A stretch of DNA of 64,000 bases from Listeria kieliensis (lineage in GTDB: Bacteria; Bacillota; Bacilli; Lactobacillales; Listeriaceae): positions 868,001-932,000 of the forward strand of contig NZ_LARY01000001.1 in NCBI RefSeq assembly GCF_003369925.1. The letters are read 5' to 3'. This document shows, piece after piece, positions 51,791-61,337 of the stretch. Position 1 is the first letter of the stretch. Each line of letters begins with the position of its first letter. Both the position numbers and the translations under genes were made by a program. A model generated the notes under the pieces. The model searched no databases and had not been told where the DNA came from. It saw nothing but the letters and a program-made list of their open reading frames with translations.

Positions 51791-52789
51791 TTATTTTGTC
51801 GTGCCTCGAAGTTTCTCACTATGTGGCAGAACCACTGTTTTTTCATCAACTTCTTCACTAGTCATTAATTTCGTCAAAAGGCGCATCGCCACAGCCCCAA
51901 TATCATAAAGCGGCTGTACAATTGTAGAAAGTTGCGGACGACTCATGAGCGTTAGTTTTGTATTATTACTTGTCATGATTTCTAATTCATCCGGAACTTT
52001 AACACCTGCATCAAGTGCTGTATTCAAAATCCCAATCGCTAATTCATCATCTGTTACAATAACTGCATTTGGACACTTATTCAACTGATTTAATTGCTCG
52101 AAAGCGCGAACTCCAGAATTATAATCATAATCTGCTTCAATCACATAGTCCTCATTATAACTAATACCAGCATTTTTAAGGGCGTCTTGATATCCTTTAA
52201 GCTTCAATTCACGGTTTACCGGTTCTTCAAGTGAACCTGTGACAAAAGCAATTTGTTTGTGACCATTTTGAATAAACAACTCTACTGCTGCTTTTGTCGC
52301 TTCTAAATAGTCAATATTGACAGAAGCCAAATTCTGTTTCATATCAATTGCTCCTGCGAGTACAACAGGTACAGGAGAACGATTAAATTCCTCTTGTAGT
52401 TGTTCCGTGATTTTCTCACCCATATAGATAATTCCATCAACTTGTTTACCTAATAAAGTATTTAACACCTGTAGCTCTTTATCTTCATTTTCATCAGAAC
52501 TACTCAAAATAATATTATATTTATACATTGTCGCAATATCTTCAATACCGCGTGCAAGTTCCGCATAAAACACATTGGAAATATCTGGAATGATAACACC
52601 AACAGTCGTTGTTCTCTTACTTGCAAGCCCTCTTGCCACCGCATTTGGTCGATAGCCTAGTTGATTAATAACATCTAATACTTTTTTACGTGTAACAGGT
52701 TTCACATTTGGATTCCCGTTCACCACTCGAGATACTGTCGCCATCGAAACATTTGCTTCGCGCGCTACATCATAAATCGTTACATTCAT
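51791..52789 (-). CDS. ccpA: Catabolite control protein A
   Basis: CcpA is the LacI-family master regulator of carbon catabolite control that works with HPr-Ser-P at cre sites. The N-terminal helix-turn-helix ([20 protein letters not shown]), the hinge [15 protein letters not shown] and the periplasmic-binding-like effector domain are intact in 332 residues. The ATG follows a modest GGAG/AGAAGAG region. aroA lies upstream but is separated by a terminator, so ccpA has its own promoter with cre-like sites next to it. Confidence 0.96.
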   Translation of the reverse strand: MNVTIYDVAREANVSMATVSRVVNGNPNVKPVTRKKVLDVINQLGYRPNAVARGLASKRTTTVGVIIPDISNVFYAELARGIEDIATMYKYNIILSSSDENEDKELQVLNTLLGKQVDGIIYMGEKITEQLQEEFNRSPVPVVLAGAIDMKQNLASVNIDYLEATKAAVELFIQNGHKQIAFVTGSLEEPVNRELKLKGYQDALKNAGISYNEDYVIEADYDYNSGVRAFEQLNQLNKCPNAVIVTDDELAIGILNTALDAGVKVPDELEIMTSNNTKLTLMSRPQLSTIVQPLYDIGAVAMRLLTKLMTSEEVDEKTVVLPHSEKLRGTTK

Positions 52790-52871
52790 CTCTTCTCACA
52801 CTCCATACCATTAATAATTAAAGGAAAAGCTCCTTACTCTGTGTAACCGTCATCATTTAACCTTTCTTCCT

Positions 52872-52900
52872 ATAATACGACACTTTGAACTGTTATGCAA
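52872..52900 (-). promoter_or_regulatory. Promoter of ccpA
   Basis: TTGCAT (52895-52900) and TATTAT (52872-52877) with a 17-base spacer on the minus strand, giving a leader of about 75 bases. Confidence 0.72.
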
Positions 52901-52901
52901 T

Positions 52902-52915
52902 TGAAATCGCTTCTG
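52902..52915 (+). promoter_or_regulatory. cre-like site abutting the ccpA -35
   Basis: TGAAATCGCTTCTG matches 11 of 14 positions of the cre consensus and lies one base from the -35 hexamer. It shares TGAAATCGCTT with the second site upstream. Confidence 0.5.
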
Positions 52916-52976
52916 TTTTTCACGAATTTTCATACCAAATACGCATGAAATCCTCATTTGAAACGCCGTTTTAATA

Positions 52977-52990
52977 TGAAATCGCTTACT
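52977..52990 (+). promoter_or_regulatory. Second, stronger cre-like site upstream of ccpA
   Basis: TGAAATCGCTTACT matches 13 of 14 cre positions. It lies 75 bases from the first copy, between the aroA terminator and the ccpA promoter. Confidence 0.6.
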
Positions 52991-53000
52991 TTTAAAGAAC

Positions 53001-53034
53001 AAAAAGAAGTCGCTAAAAAGCAACTTCTTTTTGT
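53001..53034 (-). terminator. Terminator of aroA
   Basis: AAAAAGAAGTTGC faces GCGACTTCTTTTT (one G-T pair) around an AAAAA-type loop on the minus strand, followed by GTTC. It separates aroA from ccpA. Confidence 0.82.
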
Positions 53035-53035
53035 T

Positions 53036-54121
53036 TTATTTGGTTTTAGCTGGAAGAAGGTTAGAAGCTAAAATTTCTTCCCAAAATGAGTCAAATTCAG
53101 GCAAATTCATTTGTTGCGCTGCATCTGATAAGGCTACTGCCGGATCTGGATGCACTTCTGCCATAACACCATCTGCCCCAATCGCAAGCGCAGCTTTCGC
53201 ACATGGAAGCAATAAATCCTTACGCCCTGTTGAGTGCGTTACATCAACCATGACTGGAAGATGCGTTTCCTTTTTCAAAATAGGCACGGCGGAGATGTCT
53301 AATGTATTCCGAGTTGCTTTTTCATACGTACGGATGCCACGTTCACAAAGAATAATTTCCCCATTTCCCTGTGACATAATGTATTCAGCTGCACCAATAA
53401 ATTCTTCAATTGTCGCCGCTAAACCACGTTTTAATAAGATCGGCTTATTCACTCGACCAGCTTCTTTAAGCAGTTCAAAATTTTGCATATTTCTTGCACC
53501 AATTTGAATTACATCTACATAATCAAGTGCTAGTTCGATATCTTTTGGCGTCACAATTTCGCTGATAACACCTAAACCGTATTCATCCGAAATTTGTTTT
53601 AAAATTTGTAATCCTTCTAATCCAAGACCTTGGAAATCATATGGACTCGTCCGCGGCTTAAACGCCCCACCTCGAATCAATTTGAGCCCTTTTGCACGAA
53701 TGGAATCTGCTACGGCAGCAACTTGCTCATAAGACTCAACAGAGCAAGGTCCAAATACAAAAGCAGGTTCACCATTTCCAATCTCAAGCCCATTTACAGA
53801 AACAACGGTATCTTCTTGTTTATTTTTACGAGAAACAAGAAGCGCCTTTGAATGATCTTCTTCTTGAAGCTCAAGTCCTGCTTTAAAAATTTCTTTAAAC
53901 AAATGTTCGATGGTCGAATCTTCAAATGGGCCATTGTTCGCTTCCACAATTTGATTAAGCATCTCTCGTTCACGGATAGGGTCAAAGCGTAGCGATCCTT
54001 GTACACCTTTTAGTTTCCCAATCTCTTGAACTAAATTGGCTCGTTTGTTAATCACAGAAAGTAATTCTAAATTTAATTGATCTACTTGATCACGTAATGT
54101 ATCCAAATTGTTATTCACCAT
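53036..54121 (-). CDS. aroA: Chorismate mutase / DAHP synthase fusion
   Basis: This bifunctional enzyme starts the shikimate pathway. Residues 1-90 form an AroQ-type chorismate mutase ([27 protein letters not shown]), which acts as a feedback-sensing domain in Bacilli; the rest is a type I-beta DAHP synthase ([40 protein letters not shown]). The frame extends seven codons upstream; the ATG at 54121 gives the usual 361 residues, with AAGGG seven bases before. Confidence 0.95.
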   Translation of the reverse strand: MVNNNLDTLRDQVDQLNLELLSVINKRANLVQEIGKLKGVQGSLRFDPIREREMLNQIVEANNGPFEDSTIEHLFKEIFKAGLELQEEDHSKALLVSRKNKQEDTVVSVNGLEIGNGEPAFVFGPCSVESYEQVAAVADSIRAKGLKLIRGGAFKPRTSPYDFQGLGLEGLQILKQISDEYGLGVISEIVTPKDIELALDYVDVIQIGARNMQNFELLKEAGRVNKPILLKRGLAATIEEFIGAAEYIMSQGNGEIILCERGIRTYEKATRNTLDISAVPILKKETHLPVMVDVTHSTGRKDLLLPCAKAALAIGADGVMAEVHPDPAVALSDAAQQMNLPEFDSFWEEILASNLLPAKTK

Positions 54122-54159
54122 TTCTCCGCCCTTCTTTTCCACTTCAATAATTATCCTTC

Positions 54160-54188
54160 ATTATAGATGATATTTATAGATTTGTCAC
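54160..54188 (-). promoter_or_regulatory. Promoter of aroA
   Basis: GTGACA (54183-54188) and TATAAT (54160-54165), spacing 17, on the minus strand. Further upstream, TCAATCATGATTGA (54253-54266) is a perfect 14-base palindrome of unknown meaning. Confidence 0.8.
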
Positions 54189-54278
54189 CATTTCTTTTTA
54201 ACTTGAACGCTTTTAAGCGATAAAGCATAGTTGCTAATTATTATGGTAACATTCAATCATGATTGATGCAAGCATAAA

Positions 54279-54311
54279 AAACGTGGTGAGCTCTAAAGCC
54301 CACCACGTTCT
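54279..54311 (-). terminator. Terminator of ytxG-ytxH
   Basis: AACGTGGTGGGC faces GCTCACCACGTT on the minus strand with a short loop and six T residues. Confidence 0.9.
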
Positions 54312-54323
54312 TAGTATGATCCA

Positions 54324-54830
54324 TTATTTCTCAACGATTTTCTCAGTTTCTTTTTTTCCTTCTTTTACTGTTTGTTTTACTTCTTTTTTAGCTTTATCTG
54401 AAGCATCGCCAACAGCTTCAGAAGCATCTTTTAAATCCTCTTTCACATTATCCACTGCTTTTTCAATTGCTGCTTTGTCTTCTTCTTTGTTCTTAGAAAC
54501 AACATCCTTTATGTTTTTACTTTGTTTGGAAATGCCACCTGCAATTTGTTGCGATTTATCTTTTACAACACCAACGAAATCATTCGCAGAATCTTTTAGC
54601 TGGCTGGATTTATCTTTTGCCACATTGCCAATTTCAATGCCTTTTTCGTAGGCAATATCTTTCCACTCAGATCCTTTTTCTTTTAATACATCGACTTGTT
54701 CGTTTAAGTCACCACGAAGTTCTTTCCCAGATTTTGGCGCTAGTAAAAGAGCCGTAACAGATCCAACAATCCCGCCAATTAAACCACCAATTAAAAAATC
54801 TTTTACATCTAAACCATTTTTCCCAGACAT
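54324..54830 (-). CDS. ytxH: YtxH family general stress protein
   Basis: The N-terminal YtxH domain (DFLIGGLIGGIVGSVTALLLAPKSGKELR) contains one glycine-rich membrane helix; the rest to residue 168 is a Lys/Glu/Asp-rich helical tail with repeated KDKSQQ and KEVKQTVKEGKKE patterns resembling LEA-like stress proteins. TGGAGGA precedes the ATG. It is the second gene of a stress operon behind ytxG. Its molecular role is unknown. Confidence 0.9.
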   Translation of the reverse strand: MSGKNGLDVKDFLIGGLIGGIVGSVTALLLAPKSGKELRGDLNEQVDVLKEKGSEWKDIAYEKGIEIGNVAKDKSSQLKDSANDFVGVVKDKSQQIAGGISKQSKNIKDVVSKNKEEDKAAIEKAVDNVKEDLKDASEAVGDASDKAKKEVKQTVKEGKKETEKIVEK

Positions 54831-54857
54831 TGTACATTCCTCCAGTTTAAAAAATAA

Positions 54858-55313
54858 TTAAAGGTTTGATTCCTGTTCAGCTTCTTTTGCTGCTTGCTTA
54901 GCTGTTTTATTAGCTTTTAATTTATCTTTAAAGGCTAATAAAGAGCGGCTAACAGAAATAGCTTGTGCCACCTTTTTTTCATTTGTTGACACTTTATTTG
55001 TTGCAAGTGTAGCAAGTTCACGAACCGATTGACTAAGGCCAAGCAGTGAAGTTCCAACATCTCCAATTGCATCAAAAACTGGATCAACTTTTGCAACTTT
55101 ACCGTTTACGTCGTCTAACAAGCTATTCGTTTTATCGAGAAGCTGCTGAGCTTCTCCGGAAATTCCTTGCAGTTCACTGGTCATTTTTTCAACTGTTTTG
55201 GCCACTTCATTCATAGTCTGTGATGCCGATTTTAAAGTTTTGCTTAAGTAAATGGCGATGACTAATAGAGCAATTGCCGCAATAAGTGCAGCAACATATA
55301 AGATAACAATCAT
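54858..55313 (-). CDS. ytxG: DUF948 family stress protein YtxG
   Basis: The 151-residue protein has an N-terminal membrane helix (VILYVAALIAAIALLVIAIYL) followed by a coiled-coil region (MNEVAKTVEKMTSELQGISGEA) and a basic tail. DUF948 proteins pair with YtxH in Bacilli and are part of the general stress response. GGAGGTGGGAG precedes the ATG. The near-consensus sigma-B promoter directly upstream supports stress induction. Confidence 0.9.
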   Translation of the reverse strand: MIVILYVAALIAAIALLVIAIYLSKTLKSASQTMNEVAKTVEKMTSELQGISGEAQQLLDKTNSLLDDVNGKVAKVDPVFDAIGDVGTSLLGLSQSVRELATLATNKVSTNEKKVAQAISVSRSLLAFKDKLKANKTAKQAAKEAEQESNL

Positions 55314-55341
55314 TTACTCCCACCTCCGTATTCTTGATTCT

Positions 55342-55367
55342 TTACCCCATCGAGCGATATGTAAAAC
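55342..55367 (-). promoter_or_regulatory. Sigma-B promoter of ytxG-ytxH
   Basis: GTTTTA (55362-55367), 14 bases, then GGGTAA (55342-55347) on the minus strand, an essentially perfect sigma-B promoter. No competing sigma-A promoter stands out. Confidence 0.85.
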
Positions 55368-55380
55368 GTATTAAACATAC

Positions 55381-55589
55381 AGAAGGGTATGTCACTAACA
55401 ACATTGTAGCAATTTTACAGGTAAAAATAAAATGAAATGAATTTTTATACGTTTAAAATCTGTATGCTTTTTTAATTTTCTTTGAATAGGATGGAGCATT
55501 TAAAACCAAAAACTTATCAAACTAAGCTTTTTGTACATTGAATGTAAAGGAGAAAATGGGATCCTTATTTTTAACTTGTTAAAGGTACA
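55381..55589. other. Intergenic stretch without a supported gene
   Basis: Between the sigma-B promoter of ytxG and the murC terminator the sequence is AT-rich. A good ribosome site (AAAGGAG) before an ATG on the plus strand leads to only eight codons. In L. monocytogenes, as I recall, an aminopeptidase and a peroxiredoxin gene lie here; they are absent. Confidence 0.5.
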
Positions 55590-55626
55590 AAAAACCACTC
55601 TCCATCCTAAGATGAAAAGTGGTTTG
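55590..55626 (-). terminator. Terminator of murC
   Basis: AAACCACTTTTCATC faces GATGGAGAGTGGTTT on the minus strand around TTAG, followed by six T residues. Confidence 0.88.
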
Positions 55627-55632
55627 AATTTT

Positions 55633-56979
55633 TTAAAAAGCTGCTTTTTCATTTACTTCTGGATAGTCTTCACGATTGTCGAGAATCTTTTCATAAGCAG
55701 CTTGGAATTTTTGGACATCTCCTGCACCCATGAATAAAATTACAGCATCATCATATTGCAATAATTCTTCTGTGTGTTGTTCTTGAATCACATGATTTCC
55801 CTTGGTTTTACGAGCTAAATCGAAGATCGTTAAATTCCCGGTTTTTTCGCGAGCAGAGCCAAAAATATCACACAGGTAAACTTCATCAGCCAAATTTAAG
55901 CTATCAGCGAAGCCTTGTAAAAATGCTTGTGTTCTTGTAAAAGTATGGGGTTGAAAAACGGCCACTACTTTTTTATCAGGATACTTCTGGCGTGCAGCAT
56001 TGATAGTCGCTCGAATTTCAGATGGATGATGCGCATAATCATCTACTAAGGTTTGATGTGCCTTTTCAGTAATGCTAAAGCGACGTTTAACTCCTTTAAA
56101 GGTTTTAAGTTCTTCTTTTACTTCTTCCATGTCTAGATCTTCTTGATTACAAAGAGCGATGACACTAAGAGCATTCATGACATTGTGATCACCATAAGAA
56201 GGGATTTCAAAAGTTCCAAGCATTTCCCCTTCGTGATAAGCATCGAATGTAGTCCCTGTTGTTTTTTTGACAACATTGGTTGCTCGGTATTCATTTTCCT
56301 CACCAAAGCCATAGTAAATAACTGGAATTGAAAGCACATCCTCCAGTCTTCTAAGTTGAACATCGTCTCCTAAGGCAATAATAGCTTTTTTCACTTGTTT
56401 TCCAAGCGATTCAAAAGCACTAAAAACATCATCTACACTTTTAAAATAATCAGGATGATCCCAATCAATGTTTGTCATAATGGCATATGTTGGTTTGTAT
56501 GCTAGGAAATGGCGTTGATATTCACAAGCTTCAAGCGCGAAATACTCAGCATCTTTATTTCCCTTCCCTGTCCCATCTCCGATTAGATAGGAGGTTGGGC
56601 GGATTGATTCTAAAACATGTGAAAGAAGTCCAGTTGTTGAAGTTTTTCCATGCGAACCTGTGACAGCGATGCTTGTATAGTCTTCAATTAACTGGCCCAA
56701 AAATTTGTGATAACGAATTACAGGTAAGTCGAGTTCAAAAGCTTTGGCAATTTCTTCATGCGTATCGGGAAAAGCATTCCCAGCGATAATAGTCAAACCT
56801 TCATGAATATTTTCAGCGTTAAACGGCAATATTTCAATTTCTTTTTCCTCTAACGCTTTTTGCGTAAAGAAATATTTTTCAACATCACTGCCTTGTACAG
56901 TAAAGCCTTTATCATATAAAATTTGTGCTAATGCGCTCATACCAGCGCCTTTAATTCCAACAAAATGATAAACAGTCAT
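55633..56979 (-). CDS. murC: UDP-N-acetylmuramate--L-alanine ligase
   Basis: MurC adds L-Ala to UDP-MurNAc in peptidoglycan precursor synthesis. The N-terminal Rossmann motif [17 protein letters not shown], the ATP loop [13 protein letters not shown] and [10 protein letters not shown] are typical, in 448 residues. GGGGG precedes the ATG. It is downstream of sftA; a good extended -10 at 57102-57107 gives it its own promoter. Confidence 0.97.
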   Translation of the reverse strand: MTVYHFVGIKGAGMSALAQILYDKGFTVQGSDVEKYFFTQKALEEKEIEILPFNAENIHEGLTIIAGNAFPDTHEEIAKAFELDLPVIRYHKFLGQLIEDYTSIAVTGSHGKTSTTGLLSHVLESIRPTSYLIGDGTGKGNKDAEYFALEACEYQRHFLAYKPTYAIMTNIDWDHPDYFKSVDDVFSAFESLGKQVKKAIIALGDDVQLRRLEDVLSIPVIYYGFGEENEYRATNVVKKTTGTTFDAYHEGEMLGTFEIPSYGDHNVMNALSVIALCNQEDLDMEEVKEELKTFKGVKRRFSITEKAHQTLVDDYAHHPSEIRATINAARQKYPDKKVVAVFQPHTFTRTQAFLQGFADSLNLADEVYLCDIFGSAREKTGNLTIFDLARKTKGNHVIQEQHTEELLQYDDAVILFMGAGDVQKFQAAYEKILDNREDYPEVNEKAAF

Positions 56980-57017
56980 TGTTTTTAAGCCCCCATTTTT
57001 TCCTTTGTAGTAGAGGG

Positions 57018-57036
57018 TGTCTAAATTTATTAGACA
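57018..57036. promoter_or_regulatory. Inverted repeat in the murC leader
   Basis: TGTCTAA-ATTTA-TTAGACA is a perfect 7-5-7 dyad about 40 bases before murC and downstream of its likely promoter. It may be an operator or a small leader hairpin; not assigned. Confidence 0.4.
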
Positions 57037-57101
57037 TCATCTTACTTTTCATGTCTTATTCAATTATCCAATTTACGTTTTTAAGTCAAATAACCAATCC
57101 T

Positions 57102-57111
57102 ATTATAGCAC
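57102..57111 (-). promoter_or_regulatory. Extended -10 promoter of murC
   Basis: TGCTATAAT (TATAAT at 57102-57107) on the minus strand, with no clear -35. The rest of the sftA-murC gap shows no terminator, so sftA read-through into murC is possible. Confidence 0.55.
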
Positions 57112-57222
57112 TTTACCCAGAAATAGAAAATAATTGTTTCAAATCACGGAAAAAGGCATAAGAATATGACAAAGAAAACGTTTTAAAAGTTGAAAAACAA
57201 ATTGTTAGTAGTGACATAAGTA

Positions 57223-59643
57223 CTAGATTCCTGAATCGTTTCCTCTAAGTTTTTCTAATTGTTCACGTGTAATAATGACATCACGAGGTTTGGATCCATT
57301 GGTTGCTGAAACAATTTTCTGCCGTTCCAAGCTTTCCATAAGTCGCGCTGCTCGATTGTAGCCAATTCTAAAATGTCTTTGAAGTAAAGACGTCGATGCC
57401 GCGTTTTGTTCCATCACGAAATCACATGCAGCAGAGAAAAGTTCGTCTTCATCTTCACGAAGAACTTCTTTAGCAAGGTCTTCTTCTTGAAACATGTAGC
57501 GTGGTTCTCCTTGTTTTCTGACAAAACGAACGACCGCATCAATTTCTTCGTCGCTTACAAAAGTTCCTTGCAAACGAACAGGTTTGCTCACTCCGCTTGG
57601 GAGGAAAAGCATATCCCCTCTTCCAAGCAATTTTTCCGCTCCTGAACTATCAAGTATTGTCCGTGAATCAATTGAACTCGAGACAGAGAAAGAAATCCTT
57701 GTAGGAATGTTTGCCTTGATAAGTCCAGTAATGACATCAACTGAAGGACGTTGTGTCGCTACGATCATATGAATTCCACACGCACGTGCTTTTTGAGCAA
57801 TGCGACTAATAGACTCTTCTACATCGTTTGGCGCAACCATCATCAAATCCGCCAATTCATCAATCACAATCAAAATATAAGGTAGTTTTTCCCCAGAATG
57901 TTCTGGATGATTAGCTAGTTCATTATATTTTTCAATGTTTCTGACACTAGTATGCGAAAAAAGCTCATAGCGCCGTTCCATTTCACTAACAGCCCATTTT
58001 AAAGCGGCAGTCGCAGCTTTCGCATCTGTAATCACCGGACTAACCAAATGCGGAATTCTATTATACGGTGCGAGTTCGACCATTTTTGGATCAATTAATA
58101 ACAACTTTAGTTCATCTGGTCGTGCTTTATAAAGCAAACTAACGAGCAAGGAATTGATGCAAACACTTTTACCAGATCCCGTTGCCCCAGCGATTAATCC
58201 ATGAGGCATTTTTTGCAAATCTGTTGCAATCGCTTCACCAGAAATATCTAAGCCCAGTGCAGCTGTCAGCGGTGAAGGATTGTCTTGAAAAATCGGGGCC
58301 TTCATAATTTCAGAAAGCATAACCGGCCTACTAATAGGATTCGGAATTTCAATTCCTACCGTACTTTTCCCAGGAATTGGCGCTTCAATCCGAATATCTT
58401 TGGCGGCTAAGTTAAGCTTGATGTCATCACTTAAGTTTGTGATTTTACTTACCTTGACACCTTTTTCGGGTTGAACTTCAAATCGCGTAACAGCAGGTCC
58501 TTGAGTTCTCCCAACAACATGTGCAGCTACATTGAAATTTTGCAGTGTTTCATTTAAAAGAGCTTCTTCCTGGTCAAGCCACTCTTTATCGTGACTTGAA
58601 ATCACAGGTGGATTTAACAAATTAAGCGATGGGTAGTGATAAGATCCGACAACCCTATCCAAAGCAGCGACTTCTTCACTAGCGGATTGCGCATGATGCA
58701 CTTCTTCTTGTTCCTCAGAAACTAAATTTTCTTCTTTCTGGTGGTCCTGATTGACCATCAAGACATTAAAAGGAATATGTGACTTTTTAACTTCTTTTTT
58801 CGTCTGGGGATTTTTTTTGCTCTTAGCTGAATTTGCAACTTGTTTTCCCTGAATTCGATGTTCTTCAGCAGCTACTGCTTTTAGTTCTTCTCGTTCTTCA
58901 GCCGGAACTTCTTCTACTAAAGTTGTACTTTCTAGTTCAATACTTGTACTTATCACATTTTCTTCAAGCTCTGTCGATTCGTGAGCGAGTACCTTGTTTT
59001 CCAAATGTTGCTTTTCTTCTTCAGGAAGTTCCTCAACTACAGTAGACGTGGAAGGCATTTCAGTATCTAATTGGAACGTGGGAGCCTCTTCCGCGGTTAT
59101 GCTTTTAGTTGGATTCTCCAAAACAGACGATTCTTCTGCAAGTAGACGAATTTGCGAATCCTCATCCTCATTTTGCACAGAGTTTTCATCAAGATTAAAT
59201 TCAAAACGGCTTGGTCGTCTTTGAAATGCAAAAACAGGCGAAGGAACTTCTGTAGGGGTAAATGGTGCTTTTTTAGCTTCTGGTTGTTTTACCTCTGTAA
59301 CTTCTTTCGTCGCGTTTTTTTCTGCTCTTTTTGGCGGAGCCTCAATATTCACTCTTGGTGTCGCCTGTTCTCTTTTGTCTGGAATTAACGGGAAACGAAA
59401 CTGTCCTTTTGGATATTGATAAGCCATTTTCGTTTCGACTATTTTTCGCGAAGCCGTCTGTTTGGTCGCTGAACGTACATTGTTCGTTGTTTTATTTTCT
59501 TTTTTTGCAGGAATCGTATGATTTTGCCGCACTAATTTGGGTACATCCTGTTGCACCTCTTTAGTTTTTACTTTTTCTTCTGTTCGTCGTTCTTCTTCCA
59601 TTTCCATGTCCCCGAAGAAGAAGTTCTTTAACCATCCCATCAT
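57223..59643 (-). CDS. sftA: Soluble FtsK/SpoIIIE-like DNA translocase SftA
   Basis: This septum-associated DNA translocase helps clear chromosomal DNA before division. The 806 residues lack the four membrane helices of FtsK/SpoIIIE: the N-terminus is MGWLKNFFFG followed by a disordered, acidic and Lys-rich linker of about 320 residues. The motor begins near residue 330, with Walker A GATGSGKS at 486-493, Walker B ILIVIDELADLMM, and the C-terminal winged-helix gamma domain (TSLLQRHFRIGYNRAARLM). B. subtilis ytpS (sftA) also lies among murC and ytpP-Q-R. AGGTG precedes the ATG. Confidence 0.92.
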   Translation of the reverse strand: MMGWLKNFFFGDMEMEEERRTEEKVKTKEVQQDVPKLVRQNHTIPAKKENKTTNNVRSATKQTASRKIVETKMAYQYPKGQFRFPLIPDKREQATPRVNIEAPPKRAEKNATKEVTEVKQPEAKKAPFTPTEVPSPVFAFQRRPSRFEFNLDENSVQNEDEDSQIRLLAEESSVLENPTKSITAEEAPTFQLDTEMPSTSTVVEELPEEEKQHLENKVLAHESTELEENVISTSIELESTTLVEEVPAEEREELKAVAAEEHRIQGKQVANSAKSKKNPQTKKEVKKSHIPFNVLMVNQDHQKEENLVSEEQEEVHHAQSASEEVAALDRVVGSYHYPSLNLLNPPVISSHDKEWLDQEEALLNETLQNFNVAAHVVGRTQGPAVTRFEVQPEKGVKVSKITNLSDDIKLNLAAKDIRIEAPIPGKSTVGIEIPNPISRPVMLSEIMKAPIFQDNPSPLTAALGLDISGEAIATDLQKMPHGLIAGATGSGKSVCINSLLVSLLYKARPDELKLLLIDPKMVELAPYNRIPHLVSPVITDAKAATAALKWAVSEMERRYELFSHTSVRNIEKYNELANHPEHSGEKLPYILIVIDELADLMMVAPNDVEESISRIAQKARACGIHMIVATQRPSVDVITGLIKANIPTRISFSVSSSIDSRTILDSSGAEKLLGRGDMLFLPSGVSKPVRLQGTFVSDEEIDAVVRFVRKQGEPRYMFQEEDLAKEVLREDEDELFSAACDFVMEQNAASTSLLQRHFRIGYNRAARLMESLERQKIVSATNGSKPRDVIITREQLEKLRGNDSGI

Positions 59644-59862
59644 TTATCACACCTAAAATCAAATTCTTCTGTTTGATTCTATCAAAGAAATTTCAATTAA
59701 GCTATCATCATCCCTTTCAAAACTCAAAATCCCCGTCTCAAAACACGCAAAACCCTTGCTATTAATGGCTTTTTCAAGGTGATAATTTAAAGTTATAACT
59801 GACATCAGAAGGTTCTTTAAGTACAATATGCGCATAGATTGTATACACGTTAAAACAAAAAA

Positions 59863-59891
59863 AAGAAACGCCTTCAATTAGGCGTTTCTCG
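59863..59891 (-). terminator. Terminator of ytpP-ytpQ-ytpR
   Basis: AGAAACGCC faces GGCGTTTCT around eight bases, followed by eight T residues on the minus strand. The remaining sequence up to sftA has no supported gene. Confidence 0.88.
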
Positions 59892-59899
59892 AAATTTTA

Positions 59900-60520
59900 T
59901 TAAAAGGAAACAGAAAATACAGAACCAGTTTCAGCACTATCATCCAAAACTAAAATTCCTTTTTCTTGAGGTGCATCAGGAATAGCTAGTTCCCGAGCTG
60001 CACAAAGCATTCCAAACGAATCTACTCCTCGCAAATTCGAAGGCTTAATCAAAAGTCCGCTTGGCATAACCGCTCCGACTTTAGCGACAACTACTTTTTG
60101 TCCTTGTGCGACATTAGGCGCACCACACACAATCTGAAGTTGTTCCCCTTCCCCTACATCAACTTGGCAAATGCTTAACTTATCCGCGTTTGGATGCTTC
60201 TCTAGTTCACTTACATAACCAACAACAAATTTAGGAGATAGATCTACATCAAGTTGCTCGCTAAATCCAGCGCCTTGTATAACGCGATTCAACTCATCGA
60301 CAAAAGCTTCAGTAAGTTCTACTTTGCCATTAGCATCCAACGAAAAATGCCGAGATGCATGAAAAATATTAAATCCGCTGAGCGCCTTTGTTTCTTCATC
60401 AAAAATTTTTACAACATCACCTTTTGTTTCAAATGCACGTTGTTCTCTTGTGATTTCTTGAATAGAGACAATTAATGTATCGCCTATTCCCTTTTCATTA
60501 TAAAATACATTTACTATCAA
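59900..60520 (-). CDS. ytpR: tRNA-binding domain protein YtpR
   Basis: The 206-residue protein has an N-terminal DUF4479 domain and a C-terminal OB-fold tRNA-binding domain (VVGYVSELEKHPNADKLSIC, QIVCGAPNVAQGQKVVVAKVGA) like the first part of PheT. It is often annotated as a PheT homologue but has no catalytic domain. The start is TTG nine bases after AAGGAG, which is itself inside the end of ytpQ. The biological role is unknown. Confidence 0.92.
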   Translation of the reverse strand: MIVNVFYNEKGIGDTLIVSIQEITREQRAFETKGDVVKIFDEETKALSGFNIFHASRHFSLDANGKVELTEAFVDELNRVIQGAGFSEQLDVDLSPKFVVGYVSELEKHPNADKLSICQVDVGEGEQLQIVCGAPNVAQGQKVVVAKVGAVMPSGLLIKPSNLRGVDSFGMLCAARELAIPDAPQEKGILVLDDSAETGSVFSVSF

Positions 60521-60526
60521 AACTTT

Positions 60527-61324
60527 CTACTCCTTCGGTCTGTTTTTTGCCATAATAAAGATCGGTTCTAGTTTACCATCATTATACACAAATGGCAAAG
60601 TAGTGATAGGCACAACGCCTTCCGCGAAAAATTGCATAGCCATATGCGCCATTACATCAAAACCCGTCTCATTTTGAATATCCGCTAAAATCAATACATC
60701 AGCATGCGGAACGGCAACGATCATCTCACCCGTTAGTTTCGCTCGCATTTCGGCAAGAAAAGGCTCATTTAAGATGCGACTCGCGTCATAACCATCATTC
60801 ATTCGAACAAAATAAAAATCATTTTCCGAAACGCGATCTTGATGGTAAGAAACAGGAAGGCTAGCTAGATGTGCCAGCGCCTTTTCAGCGAGTGCATCTG
60901 CAGAAATTCCGGCATCTTGCAGCATTTTTTCAGTGATAAAATGATAAGCCTTTTCTTGGTCGATAACGAAGTAAATGCTAGTCTCGGCAGTATGTTCGCG
61001 AACCAAAAATTTCTCGCCCGTTTTTGTTTCTTTTGGAAATGAGCTGGAACGAATCACAGGATAAACCGCTTCTAATGAGGCTTTTAAATCTGGCTTCGAA
61101 AGCGAGGCGTGCAGTCCTTCGTTCACATAATAAATCACTTTTTGAATGGCTTCTTCGCCTTCTTCTTCAAATCGTGCAATGACTTGCGGCAAGGAAAGCG
61201 TTACTAGCTTCCCACCTTCTCGAACAGTGAGGCGGTCTTTTTCATGATCAAACGAAAATGAGCGGTTAGCTTTCTCTAGCCGCTCCTCGAGTTTTGCTTT
61301 CATTACAATTGAAGTCATTTTCAA
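60527..61324 (-). CDS. ytpQ: DUF1444 family protein YtpQ
   Basis: The 265-residue cytoplasmic protein belongs to DUF1444, found in Bacilli between a thioredoxin-like gene and ytpR. Features seen are IYYVNEGLHASL, YPVIRSSSFPKET and the C-terminal MAHMAMQFFAEGVVPITTLPFVYN. No catalytic motif is recognisable. The start is TTG with GGGAGG eight bases upstream; an ATG two codons later is farther than usual from it. Confidence 0.88.
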   Translation of the reverse strand: MKMTSIVMKAKLEERLEKANRSFSFDHEKDRLTVREGGKLVTLSLPQVIARFEEEGEEAIQKVIYYVNEGLHASLSKPDLKASLEAVYPVIRSSSFPKETKTGEKFLVREHTAETSIYFVIDQEKAYHFITEKMLQDAGISADALAEKALAHLASLPVSYHQDRVSENDFYFVRMNDGYDASRILNEPFLAEMRAKLTGEMIVAVPHADVLILADIQNETGFDVMAHMAMQFFAEGVVPITTLPFVYNDGKLEPIFIMAKNRPKE

Positions 61325-61337
61325 CTCGATTACCTCC

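Noticed and set aside
54253-54266. TCAATCATGATTGA palindrome as an aroA operator
   Set aside because: It is perfect, but lies about 65 bases above the aroA -35 and next to the ytxH terminator; there is too little to support a regulatory role.
55531-55737. Plus-strand frame downstream of murC
   Set aside because: It runs through the murC terminator and antisense to the end of murC; the good AAAGGAG site inside it leads to only eight codons.
57223-59643. Membrane-anchored FtsK/SpoIIIE
   Set aside because: No membrane helices at the N-terminus; the soluble SftA type fits better.
59659-59877. 72-codon minus-strand frame between ytpR and sftA
   Set aside because: No ribosome site at the start, it begins in the T tract of the ytpR terminator, and the residue composition shows no domain.
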